Shown: one piece after another, positions 1 to 10,430 of the stretch
Layout of the letters: each line of letters opens with the position of its first letter
Numbering within the stretch: the first letter of the stretch is position 1
Assembly: GCA_035578175.1 (NCBI GenBank)
Contig: JAQMRL010000006.1
Location: 65,518,001 to 65,582,000, forward strand
Source: Catonia carolina
Taxonomy: Eukaryota; Arthropoda; Insecta; Hemiptera; Achilidae
DNA length: 64,000 nt
Direction: 5' to 3'
The notes under the pieces: generated by a model
Seen by the model: the letters and a program-made list of their open reading frames with translations, nothing else
Told to the model about the DNA's origin: nothing
Database searches by the model: none
Made by a program: the position numbers and the translations under genes

Positions 1-631
1 AATATTCTGCGAATAGATACTACTTGTTTGTTCATTAGCTTAATTTTTTTTATATCATAAATTTATGCATCATGTGATCCACAGCGTATTATGCTAATTA
101 ATTTTATTGTTTTAAAAAGGTACAATTTATTTTTCTCTTCAACCATATTGTATTCAGTTGTTGAATTAAATTAAGAGATTATTAATGCCCTTTCATGAGA
201 CGTGATCAGTGATTACTGTATCTACTCTTTAAGAGGAATTAAATGACACTACTTTTGTTGATTTCTTGATTTCCGATTTTGGGCCACTTCTGGTACCAGA
301 ACTTTGGCTGGTACCAGAACTTTGAACCCAATTTAGGCTAACTAGGTAACACTTCGTGTAGATTACGAATTCGAACCTTTTGTTGCTAATGGTACCGTGC
401 TATAAGTTGACTGTCGTCAGCGAGTGTACTCGCAGAGTGGACTGTGCGGTGGTGGAAGTGCTACTATGCGTGCTTTTCTAAATATCCCCCTTTGCTACAA
501 TGTACAATAGATTCAGCCGTTAATAACATGGAAAATTTCTATAGAAAACGCACATCTTTTACACAACCTAAGAACCGTACGTACTTTGGACAACTACCAA
601 CGGTTCACTAGCAGCTGCACTTGTTGATATA
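1..631. other. AT-rich stretch without a recognisable gene
   Basis: No open frame of note on either strand. The only structure seen is a direct duplication of a 16 bp word containing a KpnI-like palindrome (ctggtaccagaacttt at 290-305 and 308-323). Confidence 0.6.
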
Positions 632-1035
632 TTAATTGTTGTTGTTTAGGTCATCAGCTGAAAGGTTGGTTTGAACCTGTAGAGGTTTTACTAAGTAAAA
701 ATAGGAGTGAAGTGGTTTACTATTGCCTTCCTCACTGAGTGGAAAAGTACGCTTATCAGCATGCCGGGCCCTCTGAAAAGCACATATTTTCCACTCTGCA
801 AATGACACCTTCACTTTATTCACCACAGAGTCTGGCTGTGTAATGAAATTCATTACTTTTAGAGGAGATAACTCTGATTAGTGTCTTTTACACCTCTACC
901 TCTTCTGTTCTTAAATGATTCAGTCATTTTATTGGCTGACCATGGAATGAGAAACAGAACTATTTATTTCAGCCCTGCAACGAACAGATTGAATGTAAAT
1001 AATTTGACACGCCACCTGTCAGTTATGGGCAGATA
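632..1035 (-). repeat. Interspersed repeat family R1, copy 1 (minus orientation)
   Basis: This ~400 bp repeat recurs at 4083-4545 and 49976-50380 and as a fragment at 16924-17010. Read in its own orientation it starts near a word like cccataacngacaggtgg and ends in gatgacctaaa followed by a (CAA)n tail, which suggests a retroposed 3' end. Copies share a reading frame of about 73 codons (here 632-853) that begins MNFI and contains SFAEWKICAFQR and TFPLSEEGN. I do not recognise the peptide. The family has no tRNA-like A/B boxes that I can see, so it may be the 3' end of a LINE or a LINE-mobilised SINE of another type. Confidence 0.75.
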
Positions 1036-1289
1036 TATTTATTATCGGTTGATTTAATGTTCCCGGTTTCATTAGTACATACCTATATAAACCTACATTC
1101 ACACTCCATTGTATACCAAATACCTAACTGATATCAAGATTTATGATTTCCTTTTTGCTAATAATACTAAAACACAAATTTTATATTGTGAAACTTATCG
1201 CTAAGGTCCATTTAGCGATCTGGATAAAATAAATAATTTAGCCTAAGGACTGAAGTTTTATATTACAAGTATATATAAAAACAATTTCA

Positions 1290-1361
1290 GGACGGCACCC
1301 GTATATGATACGGGCGCGCCATTTTGATCGGCTGGACGGCACCCGCATACGATACGGGCGC
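1290..1361. repeat. Tandem pair of near-identical hairpins
   Basis: Two copies (1290-1317 and 1334-1361) of a 28 bp GC-rich word in an AT-rich background. Each holds a 7 bp perfect stem, cccgtat/atacggg in the first and a 1-base variant in the second, around a 3-base loop. The pair is missing from the paralogous block at 39.8 kb, so it arrived, or was lost, after the duplication. Confidence 0.7.
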
Positions 1362-2264
1362 CTATTTCACTTGGTTTTATATCCATTAGCTCATATCGTG
1401 TACGATTGCCATCCATTCTGTCACTTAATTTAGTTCATTCTGAATCCAATAGAGTACACTCATAGTCCTAATGTTGTCAGATTATCGAATATATCGACTT
1501 TTACAGCATCGATGATATCGATGTTATCGAGCGTGAGCAAGCGATCTGCCGGTACTTCAGCGCGTTGTTGTTAGTTCGTTATTATACTACTCAGTTTTTT
1601 AAAATTTTAATTAAGAAATAAAAAAGTGAATTGGTTATTAGTTTGTAAAAATGTAACTCATATAATTAATTTTACTATTCTTATATATTATCATTATACG
1701 GTGAAAAACTTTTTAAATTCAAGAAAATATACCTCTCTTCAATCAAGTATCTTTATCATTATAATGTTAGTAAATCTAATCTTAATAAATGAAAGGTAAT
1801 CTACTAATTATGATATTTAATTTAATCTTTACTTTTTGAATTTATGACCAATGGGGTTGATTTTAAAAATCCCCGAAAAATGGCAGTCCAAGGGTAAAAC
1901 TACAAAAAAGTCAGTCTTCAAAGTGTTACAAATGTAAAATTACAATTAAATCTACAAGTAAATTTAAATTAAATTAATAATTACAATATACGAGTATAAT
2001 GAAAATAACTAAACTTAACTCGCATTTAATTAACCTAAATACTACTTACAAATGATATTAAACGTTAGACAATAATTCACAGTAATGTTGACCTTCTCTA
2101 ACGCACTGTTACGCAATACGCGATTCGTTCACTGAATCACAGACAAATCAAAACTGACAGACTTTTTAAACGAACCAGCTGCGCTTTTAAAGGTGAGCTA
2201 TGAATATTTCGAGAGACAGAGATTATCGATGTAATAATAAAAATTCAAAATCCTTCTGATTTCC

Positions 2265-2292
2265 TATATATATATATATATATATATATATA
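2265..2292. repeat. (TA)n microsatellite
   Basis: Uninterrupted alternation of T and A for about 28 bases. The paralogous position near 40.95 kb lacks the expansion. Confidence 0.9.
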
Positions 2293-2473
2293 ATGTGATT
2301 TTATATGGTGTATGATATTATGTATTTTAGTTTGTAAACATCTAAATATGGATATACCCATTTATAACTGGTTATGTGAATTAGTGTATGGTTTATTTTT
2401 ATGATTGAGTGAAAGGAATGCTTTGTTTTTACCTAGAGGTTAAGTTTAATATAAAATTGTTAATATAACAACC

Positions 2474-2590
2474 CACGGGTTGGTGTAGTGGTAAAGTCGT
2501 CGCCACGAGTCAGCCGTTTGCCAGCTGATTTTGGAGACGAAGATATTGCTTGAGTCCCAGCTCGGTTTAGTTGGAAGGAATGCAATGCGT
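2474..2590 (+). repeat. tRNA-derived SINE family 2, copy in block A1
   Basis: An A-box-like word (tggtgtagtgg) is followed about 60 bases later by a B-box-like word (gcttgagtccc), the spacing of an internal RNA polymerase III promoter. The paralogous copy is at 41334-41450 with scattered changes, so this SINE predates the segmental duplication. Only the head is clear; no A-rich tail is visible here. Confidence 0.6.
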
Positions 2591-3227
2591 TGTTATAATA
2601 GTGGGAGAATGAATGAGTTAGTAGTGTTTTACAGCTGATGCATTTTGTAGTGGTAACGTGTACTAACTAGACTAAAAAAATATTCTTATCATCCGGCGCA
2701 TTAATTTAACAAATACTTACCGGGTTATTAACTTGGTCGGATTCATAATATTTAACTTACCAATTTATATTGAAATATGTAAATAAATAAATGTAATAAA
2801 TACAAAAAAATATGTTAAATACGGAAAGCTAGAAAACGAATGTTTTGTATCAGAATAATACAACAATCGCTCTTGCAGCATGCGTCACTCATTCATTATA
2901 TCTCACCCGTACCCTTCGCCCCGCAACTTCACGGAGCTTGAAACCGCACAATACCGTGGTTAAAATTCTAGTAAAGGTACTTATTTTTATACGGATATTG
3001 AATATTAGCAGTGGCTACCGGTGTACTTTGATGGTTGGGGGTTCAATGAACCAAACTATCTCAGGAATGGTCGGTCTGAGTCTTAAGACTACACCTCCTT
3101 AACACGTCATACATATCATCCTCGTTTTATTGCGTCATGGGGGGGTTGCTTATTGTTCCTAAATTCAACAGATTGCAACGTACACCCATTAGGGAAAACT
3201 TTTTCTTCTTTCGTTGTCACAAGTGCC
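2591..3227. other. Intergenic, nothing recognised
   Basis: An 85-codon frame at 2845-3102 shows no known motif and no counterpart in the duplicate. I do not call it a gene. From about 2590 to 7800 the paralogous region is missing: the other copy joins directly across this gap near 41453. Confidence 0.5.
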
Positions 3228-3740
3228 TTAACCCTTTCAGTGCCACGGCCGATTCAATCGGCCCCACGATTGCTTGTGCGTAAATTGCCATGGCCGATCG
3301 AATCGGCCGCCAGTTTCAAACCACTGTAGTACTCTCAGTTCTCAACAGATTGTGCTGTTTTTACTCTTAACAAAAGCCTTGACCGAGAACACTGGCTTGT
3401 TAGATCGCTTGTAAAATCGTCACCGTACATCCAAAGAGGCTATAAATATACGGTCATATACAGAAATAACTGCTCTTTCATTTAACAAAAGCCTTGACCG
3501 AGAACACTGGCCTGTTAGATCGCTTGTAAAATCATCACCGTACATCCAAAGAGGCTAAAAATATACGGTCATGTACAGCAATAACTGCTCTTTCGTTTAA
3601 GAGTAAAAACAGCACAATCTGTTGAGAACTGAGAGTTCTTACAGTGGTTTGAAACTGGCGGCCGATTCGATCGGCCATGGCAATTTACGCACAAGCAATC
3701 GTGGGGCCGATTGAATCGGCCATGGAACTGAAAGGGTTAA
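3228..3740. mobile_element. piggyBac-type foldback MITE with TTAA target duplication
   Basis: Flanked by TTAA at 3228-3231 and 3737-3740. The ends read ccctttcag and ctgaaaggg, the piggyBac-like CCCTTT terminus. The terminal inverted repeats are about 145 bp (3232-3372 against 3596-3736), far longer than usual for piggyBac MITEs. Between them lies a direct tandem of two ~115 bp units (about 3370-3484 and 3485-3600). Each arm carries two short palindromes of the form ggccgatt-aatcggcc, four in all. There is no coding capacity, so an autonomous piggyBac would have had to mobilise it in trans. Confidence 0.85.
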
Positions 3741-3891
3741 AAACAAATTTTATACATCTCTCATAAATGTTTTTTAAAAGAAACGTAAAAACCGGCACAT
3801 GATATTTATGTTTTTTCTGTACAAATTACGATTAGGCAAATGAAAGATTTTGGTTAAATGAAACAATTCAAAAAAATTGGTCGATATATGG

Positions 3892-4058
3892 GATTTTTTT
3901 CTGTTTAACGTCCGACCGTTCTGCAATTACTGCTACGATGATGGAAGGATGAAATGATTTTTGTAAATTATGAAAATATGCCGTGCCTGAATGGGATTCG
4001 AACCCAAGAGCGCATGGTGAGAGGCGAGCACGTTACCAACTACGCCAATGCGGCTGGC
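3892..4058 (-). repeat. tRNA-derived SINE family 1, minus copy
   Basis: On the minus strand the head reads from a ggccgcattggcg-like A-box region to a B box (gggttcgaatccc), followed by a tRNA-unrelated body and an A-rich tail (a T-run on the plus strand near 3892). Other copies are at 8482-8660, 41162-41333 and a 3' fragment at 49683-49810. Confidence 0.85.
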
Positions 4059-4082
4059 ATATATACGAGTTTATATACCGAT

Positions 4083-4545
4083 AGAGTACGACACTGCCCA
4101 TAACGGACAGGTGGAGTGTCAAATTATTTACACTCACTCTGTTCGTTGCAGGGCTAAAATAAATAGTTCTGTTTCTTATCACATGGTCAGCCAATTAAAT
4201 GACTGAATTATTTAAGAACAGAAGAGGTAGAGGTGTAAAAGACACTAATCAGAGTTATCTCCTCTGAAAGTAATGAATTTCATTATACAGCCAGACCCTG
4301 TGGTGAATGAAGTGAAGGTGTCATTTGCAGAGTGGAAAATATGTGCTTTTCAGAGGGCCCGGCATGCTGATAAGCGTACTTTTCCACTCAGTGAGGAAGG
4401 CAATGATAAACCACCTCACTCCTCGTTTTACTGAGTAAAACCTCTACAGGTTGAACCAGCTGGTTAAACCAGCTGTTGGCTGTAGGCTGGTAAGGTTGTA
4501 GGCTGGTTAAAACCAGCCTACAGGCTGATGACCTAAACAACAACA
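4083..4545 (+). repeat. Interspersed repeat R1, copy 2
   Basis: Full-length plus-orientation copy of the repeat at 632-1035. The shared frame starts at 4274 (MNFIIQ...) and runs with the conserved FAEWKICAFQRARHADKR core before a stop at TGA near 4432. Its 3' part is locally expanded by several near-repeats of ggctggtt/accagcc, which are absent from the other copies. Confidence 0.75.
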
Positions 4546-6761
4546 GAGTACGATATCTGGGATAGAGTTACAATAGGCTGCTACTGAAAGAAACGTAAAA
4601 AAATTAATTCTGTTCAATTTTTATTGCATGATTCAGTAACTTTTTTAATTTGGTGTTGATTGCAAATAACGAATTGCTGCTTCGAACTATTAAAAGAATA
4701 TTAAATACATCTTATGAATATCCGTGTAATTCGCTTATTTTATTCATTTGTGTTTTTGTACAGGCTTACTACTTTGCTGTCAAAATGAATACTTTAATCA
4801 TGCATAATTTAGAAACTAAAATATACATTTAATTTTGTTCTATGGTATCGTTTGTAATAACTCCTTAAATTTTGTATGTTAACTGCCATAGTATTGTGAC
4901 ACTTATATCTAAAGTCTGTTTCGGGATCTGGGTATAGTAAATAAATCACATACTAAAGTTTAAAATTATAAGTATTTATTACATACTAAAAATTAAAATT
5001 AATAAATTATTTTTTGGCTAATAAAAATGTGTTATATTTTTTTCAGGTACAATCAGTAAACTTTTTGCTTAAATATGTTGAGTGGTTCTTTCCAAAAAAC
5101 TCAAAAAATTTTTATGTTGCTTCCTATATTAGCAGTGTTTATCAACACGAGTAACACAGGTAGTTATTAAAAGATACTAAAAATTTTAACGTAGATATTT
5201 TATAACTGAAATGCAATAAAATTGTTTATGCAGTGCGTTCTAACTTTTTTTATTCCAAACACAATTTTCCCGAATTGCAATTTTGAATAGTTATAACTAA
5301 AAAACGAAGTAGTCTATCGGAAAACGGTTTGTGCCATTTTTTCCCTGTAATTGCACATTATAGTGATATGTTATATGAGCACCATCGAATTTAAAATTAT
5401 AAAGTTGACTCCAATATGGTGTATCCAAGATGGCGGAAAAAATTTCAAAAAACTAAAAGGTTGAATTAATAAAACGGCAAAGATTCGCATAAGCTTCTTC
5501 CGCCTATTACTGCACCGCCGCTTGCTAGCATTAATTTTACTTTTTACGTTATTTAGCCTACTTTTTACTATTTTACTTTTTACGTTACGTTATTTTACCA
5601 ACTCCCTATTTTTAGCTTAACGGCGCAGAACTTCCATTTCAGGAAAATTCCTGAAGATGGGCTTCACACAAACAGAAAAAAATAACTATAAGGACTCACT
5701 TTAGGAATAATTTTAAAACAAATAAAAAAACTTTTATGCTGTTAACTAACTATAAAGAGAATTTAATGAACCAAATTTAAATAATAGAGTTATTACACAT
5801 TATTACACTTTTAAATTAAAACATTGTGTGGTACCACATGAACAAATTATTACACATGAAGTATTATCGTAATTAAAAGAATCAGTTCTGACATAATATA
5901 TATAAAAAAATATTCATACTCCACCAAAACTTTCGACTTAGCTACGGATATGGTACAACCGGAGATTCGAAAGTCGACGTTCACGAAGGAACCAGGATCC
6001 AGATGTTCTTTAGAGGTTGCCCATCTATATTGGACTCAGGATATTAAGCATTCCCCCAGAGATCGCCCACATTCTTCTCCAGATTTTACTGAAAGCATAA
6101 ACCACATTTCTGTAGGAGAAGAAAATTTCAGAACATTTTAGTCCCTACCTACACGTGACTTTAAAACCTTAACAAACAATTAGCATTACAGAACTTACTT
6201 AACCTTATAACAAAATGATTCTAATTTAAATTTCTTTTATTCTATGTGGCTAATCGCAGTTTAAATTAAATCGCAACAACAAATATAAATCAAAAAAGCA
6301 AGAGAAACGCATACCAAGAATTACGTAATTTCCCAAGGATAAATTAAATTTAATAGAAACTAAATTCATACTTAAGTAATTACACAAACTTGCGATTAGC
6401 AAATATGGCTAGTGTGATTAAACAAAAACCCTAAACAACATTAACACCATAACTTTCAAATAATACAGGGAGCAAATGAAACAATCAGATACTAAAAATT
6501 ACAACAGGATTAAAACTTACCCAATAATCCGTAACGAAGCAGGTAATGATTATTTCAAAATCAGGCCAGTACCATTATAACAATATTAAAAAAAAACAAA
6601 TCACATTACTAAAACTTTACTATAAAAAACGAAATAACAGCAACACTTTAGATTCTAATGATACACAATTATTATAGCCATATCGGCCCTCAGCCCTCAC
6701 AAAGCGGTGGTTTCATCTTCAAGTTCAAACTAAGACAGACGCAGGCGAGCATCCCCTAAGA
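4546..6761. other. Long AT-rich stretch, no gene recognised
   Basis: Present only in copy A of the duplication. About 4895-4990 matches the dispersed repeat with the word gtttcgggatctggg (see 52708-54399). A 63-codon frame at 5950-6141 has somewhat higher GC than its surroundings but no motif I recognise and no paralogue in the window. I leave it uncalled. Confidence 0.5.
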
Positions 6762-7272
6762 CAGTGTTTCCCAAACTTTTTAACCTCGCGGCTCCCTTGT
6801 GATTTTTTAAGGTTACGGCGGCGCCCCTCTACCTTGCTCAGTGGCGGCTGGTGAGGTATTTCGTTGGGGGTTCACACCTTCCAGGGGGTGTGGGCTGGCG
6901 GGTATGGAATTTTTGAAAATTAAACGTTCAAAAACAGCATTTTAATCATTTTGAGGCAAAAATTCAAGCTTCAAATAATACGTATTTTCTAGGAAAAACT
7001 GCTACTTTAGAAGCTCTTGGCGGTTTTTAAGAATATTATAATTATAAAAACTATATTATAATTATTATGAAAGACAAGTTGGCAGAGGAGAATAAATATT
7101 TTCGAAAAACCACAGGCAAGTTTTATATATGAAATTTTAATATGATATCTTATAAATAATACAATTCAAAAAAAATTATTTCATATACATTTTTAAATCC
7201 GTGGCCTGCGGCGCCCCTGGAAAGGTTCCGCGGAGCCCCGGGGCGCCGCGGCGCACACTTTGGGAAACACAG
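6762..7272. mobile_element. hAT-type MITE with 8 bp target duplication
   Basis: Ends are cagtgtttcccaaact and the inverse tttgggaaacacag, typical hAT termini. They are flanked by identical 8-mers ccctaaga (6754-6761 and 7273-7280). Subterminal sequences on both sides are very GC-rich (ggcgcccct; gccccggggcgccgcgg) around an AT-rich core. No transposase frame is present, so it is non-autonomous. Confidence 0.88.
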
Positions 7273-8481
7273 CCCTAAGACAGTCAAACTCCCAAGGGGC
7301 GTATAGGCCCTTGAGAGGGTCTATAATTTGAAAAGGTTTTGTATAGGCCGTATAGGCCCATACAACACCTATTCAAATTTAGAAAACTAATATCAAGTGA
7401 ACAAACAATAGACCTATGAAATATAAAATATAACATAAAATCCATTCACAGTGCATGAGTACAAAACAAAAATAAGTATAAAATTAATACATAACCAGAA
7501 GAATTAAAAAATATACAACCTACCTAGCCAATAACGAATAAAATAATAACAAAATCCAGAAACTCAATGAACTTTTAAAATAAATTTTAGGGAAGTAATA
7601 AAATCTAAAATTATAAATTTATAAACGTTACAATACATCTCAGTTACGCAATATAAAGTAGTTTTCATTCTTAAATATCACCCTGTATTTGTAGTAGGTT
7701 TACATGTAACAATCGTTTTTTATTCTGAAGCAAGCACCTACATGATAACAATTCAACGCTTAATACATTTGTGTCATAATAGTCTACGAAATAGAAAAAA
7801 GGATAAAATAATAATTTGTATTTAATAAAAAGTATTCAATAATTTTTAACAGTAAGTTTTAACGTATTACAAACCGTACGAGATTTAGACATTTTGTTGT
7901 ACATTTCAGTTTCAAAAATACATGCCATTAAAAATACTGAGACAAAATCGTCGTAAACATAAAAAAAATTTAATTAAATGTATTTTGATGTACAATATAA
8001 ATATACGCATTTCATATTTTAACCTACGAAGTAAATAACCAATGTTTGCAATAAAATATAAGTAAATTGGCAACTTTAATACTTCTCAAAGTACAGTAGT
8101 TAAAAAGATAAAAAAATTCATTAAACAATTTATACATCCTAATCCAAATAATAAAATAAAATAAATTTTATAGATATAAAGTATAAAATAGAATTTGATA
8201 GGTACGTAGTTTCAAAGGGAAAAACTTAAATACCTAGATATAGCCTTGTTCTGACTGTTATTTATTAATTTGTTTCCCTATTTATTAATGATTAATATAT
8301 TTCAAACAAACCATGACCATAATTTTGATTTCCTATCACGTACAATATTAACTTTGATGTCAGTAAATCCTGCCAAATAGTGATTTGTAAAATGAAATGA
8401 AACTTGAATAGTTATTAATGTTGCCGACTGTCCTACCAATATTAGTGCCTCCAGACGGTCCCAGTACCTTCCTGCTGCATT
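7273..8481. other. AT-rich; duplication block A2 begins about 7805
   Basis: No gene seen. From about 7805 the sequence matches 41455 onward with roughly nine in ten bases shared by eye. The first part (about 7290-7370) has short repeated words (gtataggcc) of unknown meaning. Confidence 0.55.
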
Positions 8482-8660
8482 GGCCGGCCGCATTGGCGCA
8501 GTTGGTAACGTGCTCGCCTCTCATCATGCGGTCTTGGGTTCGAATCCCATTCAGGCACGGCATCTTTTCATACGTTACACACAATCATTTCATCTTTCAC
8601 CGTCTGCATTAGCAGTAATTGCAGAACAGTCGGACGGTAAACTAAAAAAAAGTACCTGCC
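8482..8660 (+). repeat. SINE family 1, copy-A-specific insertion with target duplication
   Basis: Head with A box (tggcgcagttgg) and B box (gggttcgaatccc), body, and an A-rich tail ending near 8654. The bases just before it (agtaccttcctgctg, near 8462) and just after (agtacctgcctgccg) are near-copies. The paralogous site near 42116 has a single uninterrupted copy, so this is a clean SINE insertion after the segmental duplication. Confidence 0.9.
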
Positions 8661-9560
8661 TGCCGCTCAGAGCGCTGCAGACGCGCAGAGCCAGCAGTTC
8701 CACTCCTCCACCTTGAAGTGGACTCGGCTGAGAGGGATTTAAGCGGCAGCACTACTAGCCCACAAGAGACACATCCCTCCCTCCAGGACTACATTCACAG
8801 CACTTCAAGAAATCTCCAAGACGCAGGCATGAACTCAACCATTGAAGCCATCCGGTCAATTTACAGGAGACTGCGTCTGGAGAAAGCTCGCATACTGCTA
8901 TTCCATGACTACTTGTAAAACGCGACTTTCAGTCAGTTGAAAATATAATTATATATATATAGATCAGGTGGTATCCCTCACGACATCTATTATCTATCTA
9001 TATATATTATCACGATATCTAGATATATTATCACGATATCTATCATCTACTAATCTTCTATTAGTTTCAGTTTCTGCGAGAGACACACTATAATCAACTC
9101 TCAACCGGAGAAGAACAAGAAAGAAGAGCTTCCGACCGAAGAAGAAGAGCCCAGCTGAGACCAGACGCACCATCCTTGGTCTACGACATCGGTTGCGAAC
9201 GCTACATGCCCGTACCGGCAGCCTTCGCTGACTCGGAGAGAACCGTCTCGGCCGCGCTATCGGCAGACAACCTACGCCGACCCGACACTGCGGGGCTCTG
9301 GGGGCCACCGATGTCACGCTGCAAAGGAGACCCAACTGTCGCTAGGTCTGTACCCGGTAGCCGAGCCGTCACTCTTAGGACTCCACTTCCATCACGCCGG
9401 CCTGCCGCTTTCAACCACCAACAACGTCTCATTTCAGGACCACCTCAAAAACACAAACGGTTCTTTTCTGGACCCCCAATTAATAAAACGGCACTTTTCA
9501 GGACCACCAAACTAACAAGCAAGGTTTTGCCACGTGTCGTCGGCCCCGGTCGGTGACAGT
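8661..9560 (+). other. GC-rich unit 1, ends in histone-type 3' stem-loops
   Basis: GC-rich island in AT-rich DNA. It starts with a TATA-like box (gggatttaagcggc near 8737), has a copy-specific AT insert (about 8765-9080), and ends with three degenerate copies of the histone-mRNA 3' stem-loop (see 9425-9510). A frame at 9176-9556 shares the core NLRRPDTAGLWGPPMSRC with 42164-42499 in unit 3, but the nucleotides are equally conserved, so coding is unproven. No histone fold is encoded in any frame. It may be a small non-coding or unusual short-ORF transcript, or an old histone-locus-derived repeat. Confidence 0.45.
9425..9510 (+). promoter_or_regulatory. Three tandem degenerate histone-type 3' stem-loops
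   Basis: Candidates lie at 9425-9440, 9459-9474 (ggttcttttctggacc) and 9490-9505 (ggcacttttcaggacc). The last is preceded by aaaac and followed by accaaact, matching the flanks of histone 3' ends. The second forms a fairly good stem; the others contain mismatches. The same three-in-a-row layout recurs at 42574-42650. Confidence 0.5.
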
Positions 9561-9879
9561 AAATTGTGAGTAGGTTATCACTTATTACACGCAGTTTTGA
9601 CAACCGATGTGATAACCCAATCATAGTAAGGTATTGGTTAATATATGCAGTTTATAGACTATATTTTATATAAAAATCAATCCTAAATTTTATTGGTTAC
9701 TATTTGCAGATTTAAATATAAGATTAACGGTTAGATACGCATTTAGTATTTGACACAGCGTGCAATAACGTCACAACTTATTATATAACAGGTAACATGT
9801 TAGTCGGGTTGCATTTTCGTAAATGTACAAATATTTAAATGTACTGTCACCGCCACCCCTTCTACTTAATCATTTACTG
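9561..9879. other. AT-rich spacer between GC-rich units
   Basis: Matches about 42700-42985 of the other copy. Nothing else seen. Confidence 0.5.
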
Positions 9880-10430
9880 TGTTGTCGGCTTCAATAGTTC
9901 TCCCGGCCTTTGACGGCATAGCGACAAACCTTTTGGCTGCGCACCGCAAAAGCCTTTGTCATCAAGGCCAAGCCAGTAGCCGCTCTCTGCCACAGCGCTC
10001 CCGGCAGCTATATAAAGAGCGCTGCACTGAGCAGAGATTCAATTCCAATCAAGACACCGAGACCTTCACTTCGAACCAGACAGCAGACAAGACGTCTACC
10101 ACGGCACACGGCTGCCGGACTCCAGTGAGACTAACCGACGACCCCGCAAGAGAGAAGATGATGCTTCCGCTCGCCTACCCGTCACCGTAAGCCGTCAACC
10201 GGATCGCTGACGCGAGCGATGTCCACAGCGGTCCCTCGACCGAGCCTTACGCCCACCGGACCCGACGAAGCAGCCATCGACACACTACTGCGAGGGAAGA
10301 AGATGACGTCTCCGCTGGGCGATGACACGCCGTGTCGCCCAGCTCCTCGACCGCCACGACGACTACGACTGACCCCTCTCCAAGACGACCACCGCTTAAA
10401 CGGCCCTTTTCAGGGCCACCAAACTAATAA
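9880..10430 (+). other. GC-rich unit 2 with TATA box and perfect histone stem-loop
   Basis: A clear TATA box (tatataaag, 10009-10017) sits in GC-rich DNA, and a perfect histone-type stem-loop closes the unit about 390 bases later. Frames at 9879-10190 and 10219-10488 are open but show no domain; the first spans the TATA box, so it is unlikely to be translated as such. The unit is missing from copy B (42960-43010 joins across it), so it is either a copy-A gain or a copy-B loss. Cell-cycle-regulated, non-polyadenylated RNA would be the expectation if the stem-loop works. Confidence 0.5.
10402..10417 (+). promoter_or_regulatory. Canonical histone mRNA 3' stem-loop
   Basis: ggcccttttcagggcc makes a perfect 6 bp stem with a TTTC loop. 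The 5' flank aaac and 3' flank accaaa are those of replication-dependent histone mRNAs, where SLBP binds and U7 snRNP directs cleavage. No histone gene lies upstream. Confidence 0.75.

Larger units (their letters stand above)
1036..2473. other. Segmental duplication, block A1 (no gene seen)
   Basis: Matches 39627-41333 in the same orientation, with small differences throughout and copy-specific inserts. About 1270-1900 is present here and absent from the other copy. No reading frame with coding character was found. A piece at about 1190-1260 belongs to the dispersed repeat described at 52708-54399 (gctaaggtccatttagcgat). Confidence 0.65.

Noticed and set aside
5950..6141. 63-codon frame of slightly higher GC
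   Set aside because: No motif, no paralogue, no splice or promoter support.
8994..9432. Minus-strand frames over GC-rich unit 1 (and 42244-42560 over unit 3)
   Set aside because: Overlap the better-supported plus-strand features and have no motif; GC-rich composition suppresses stops.
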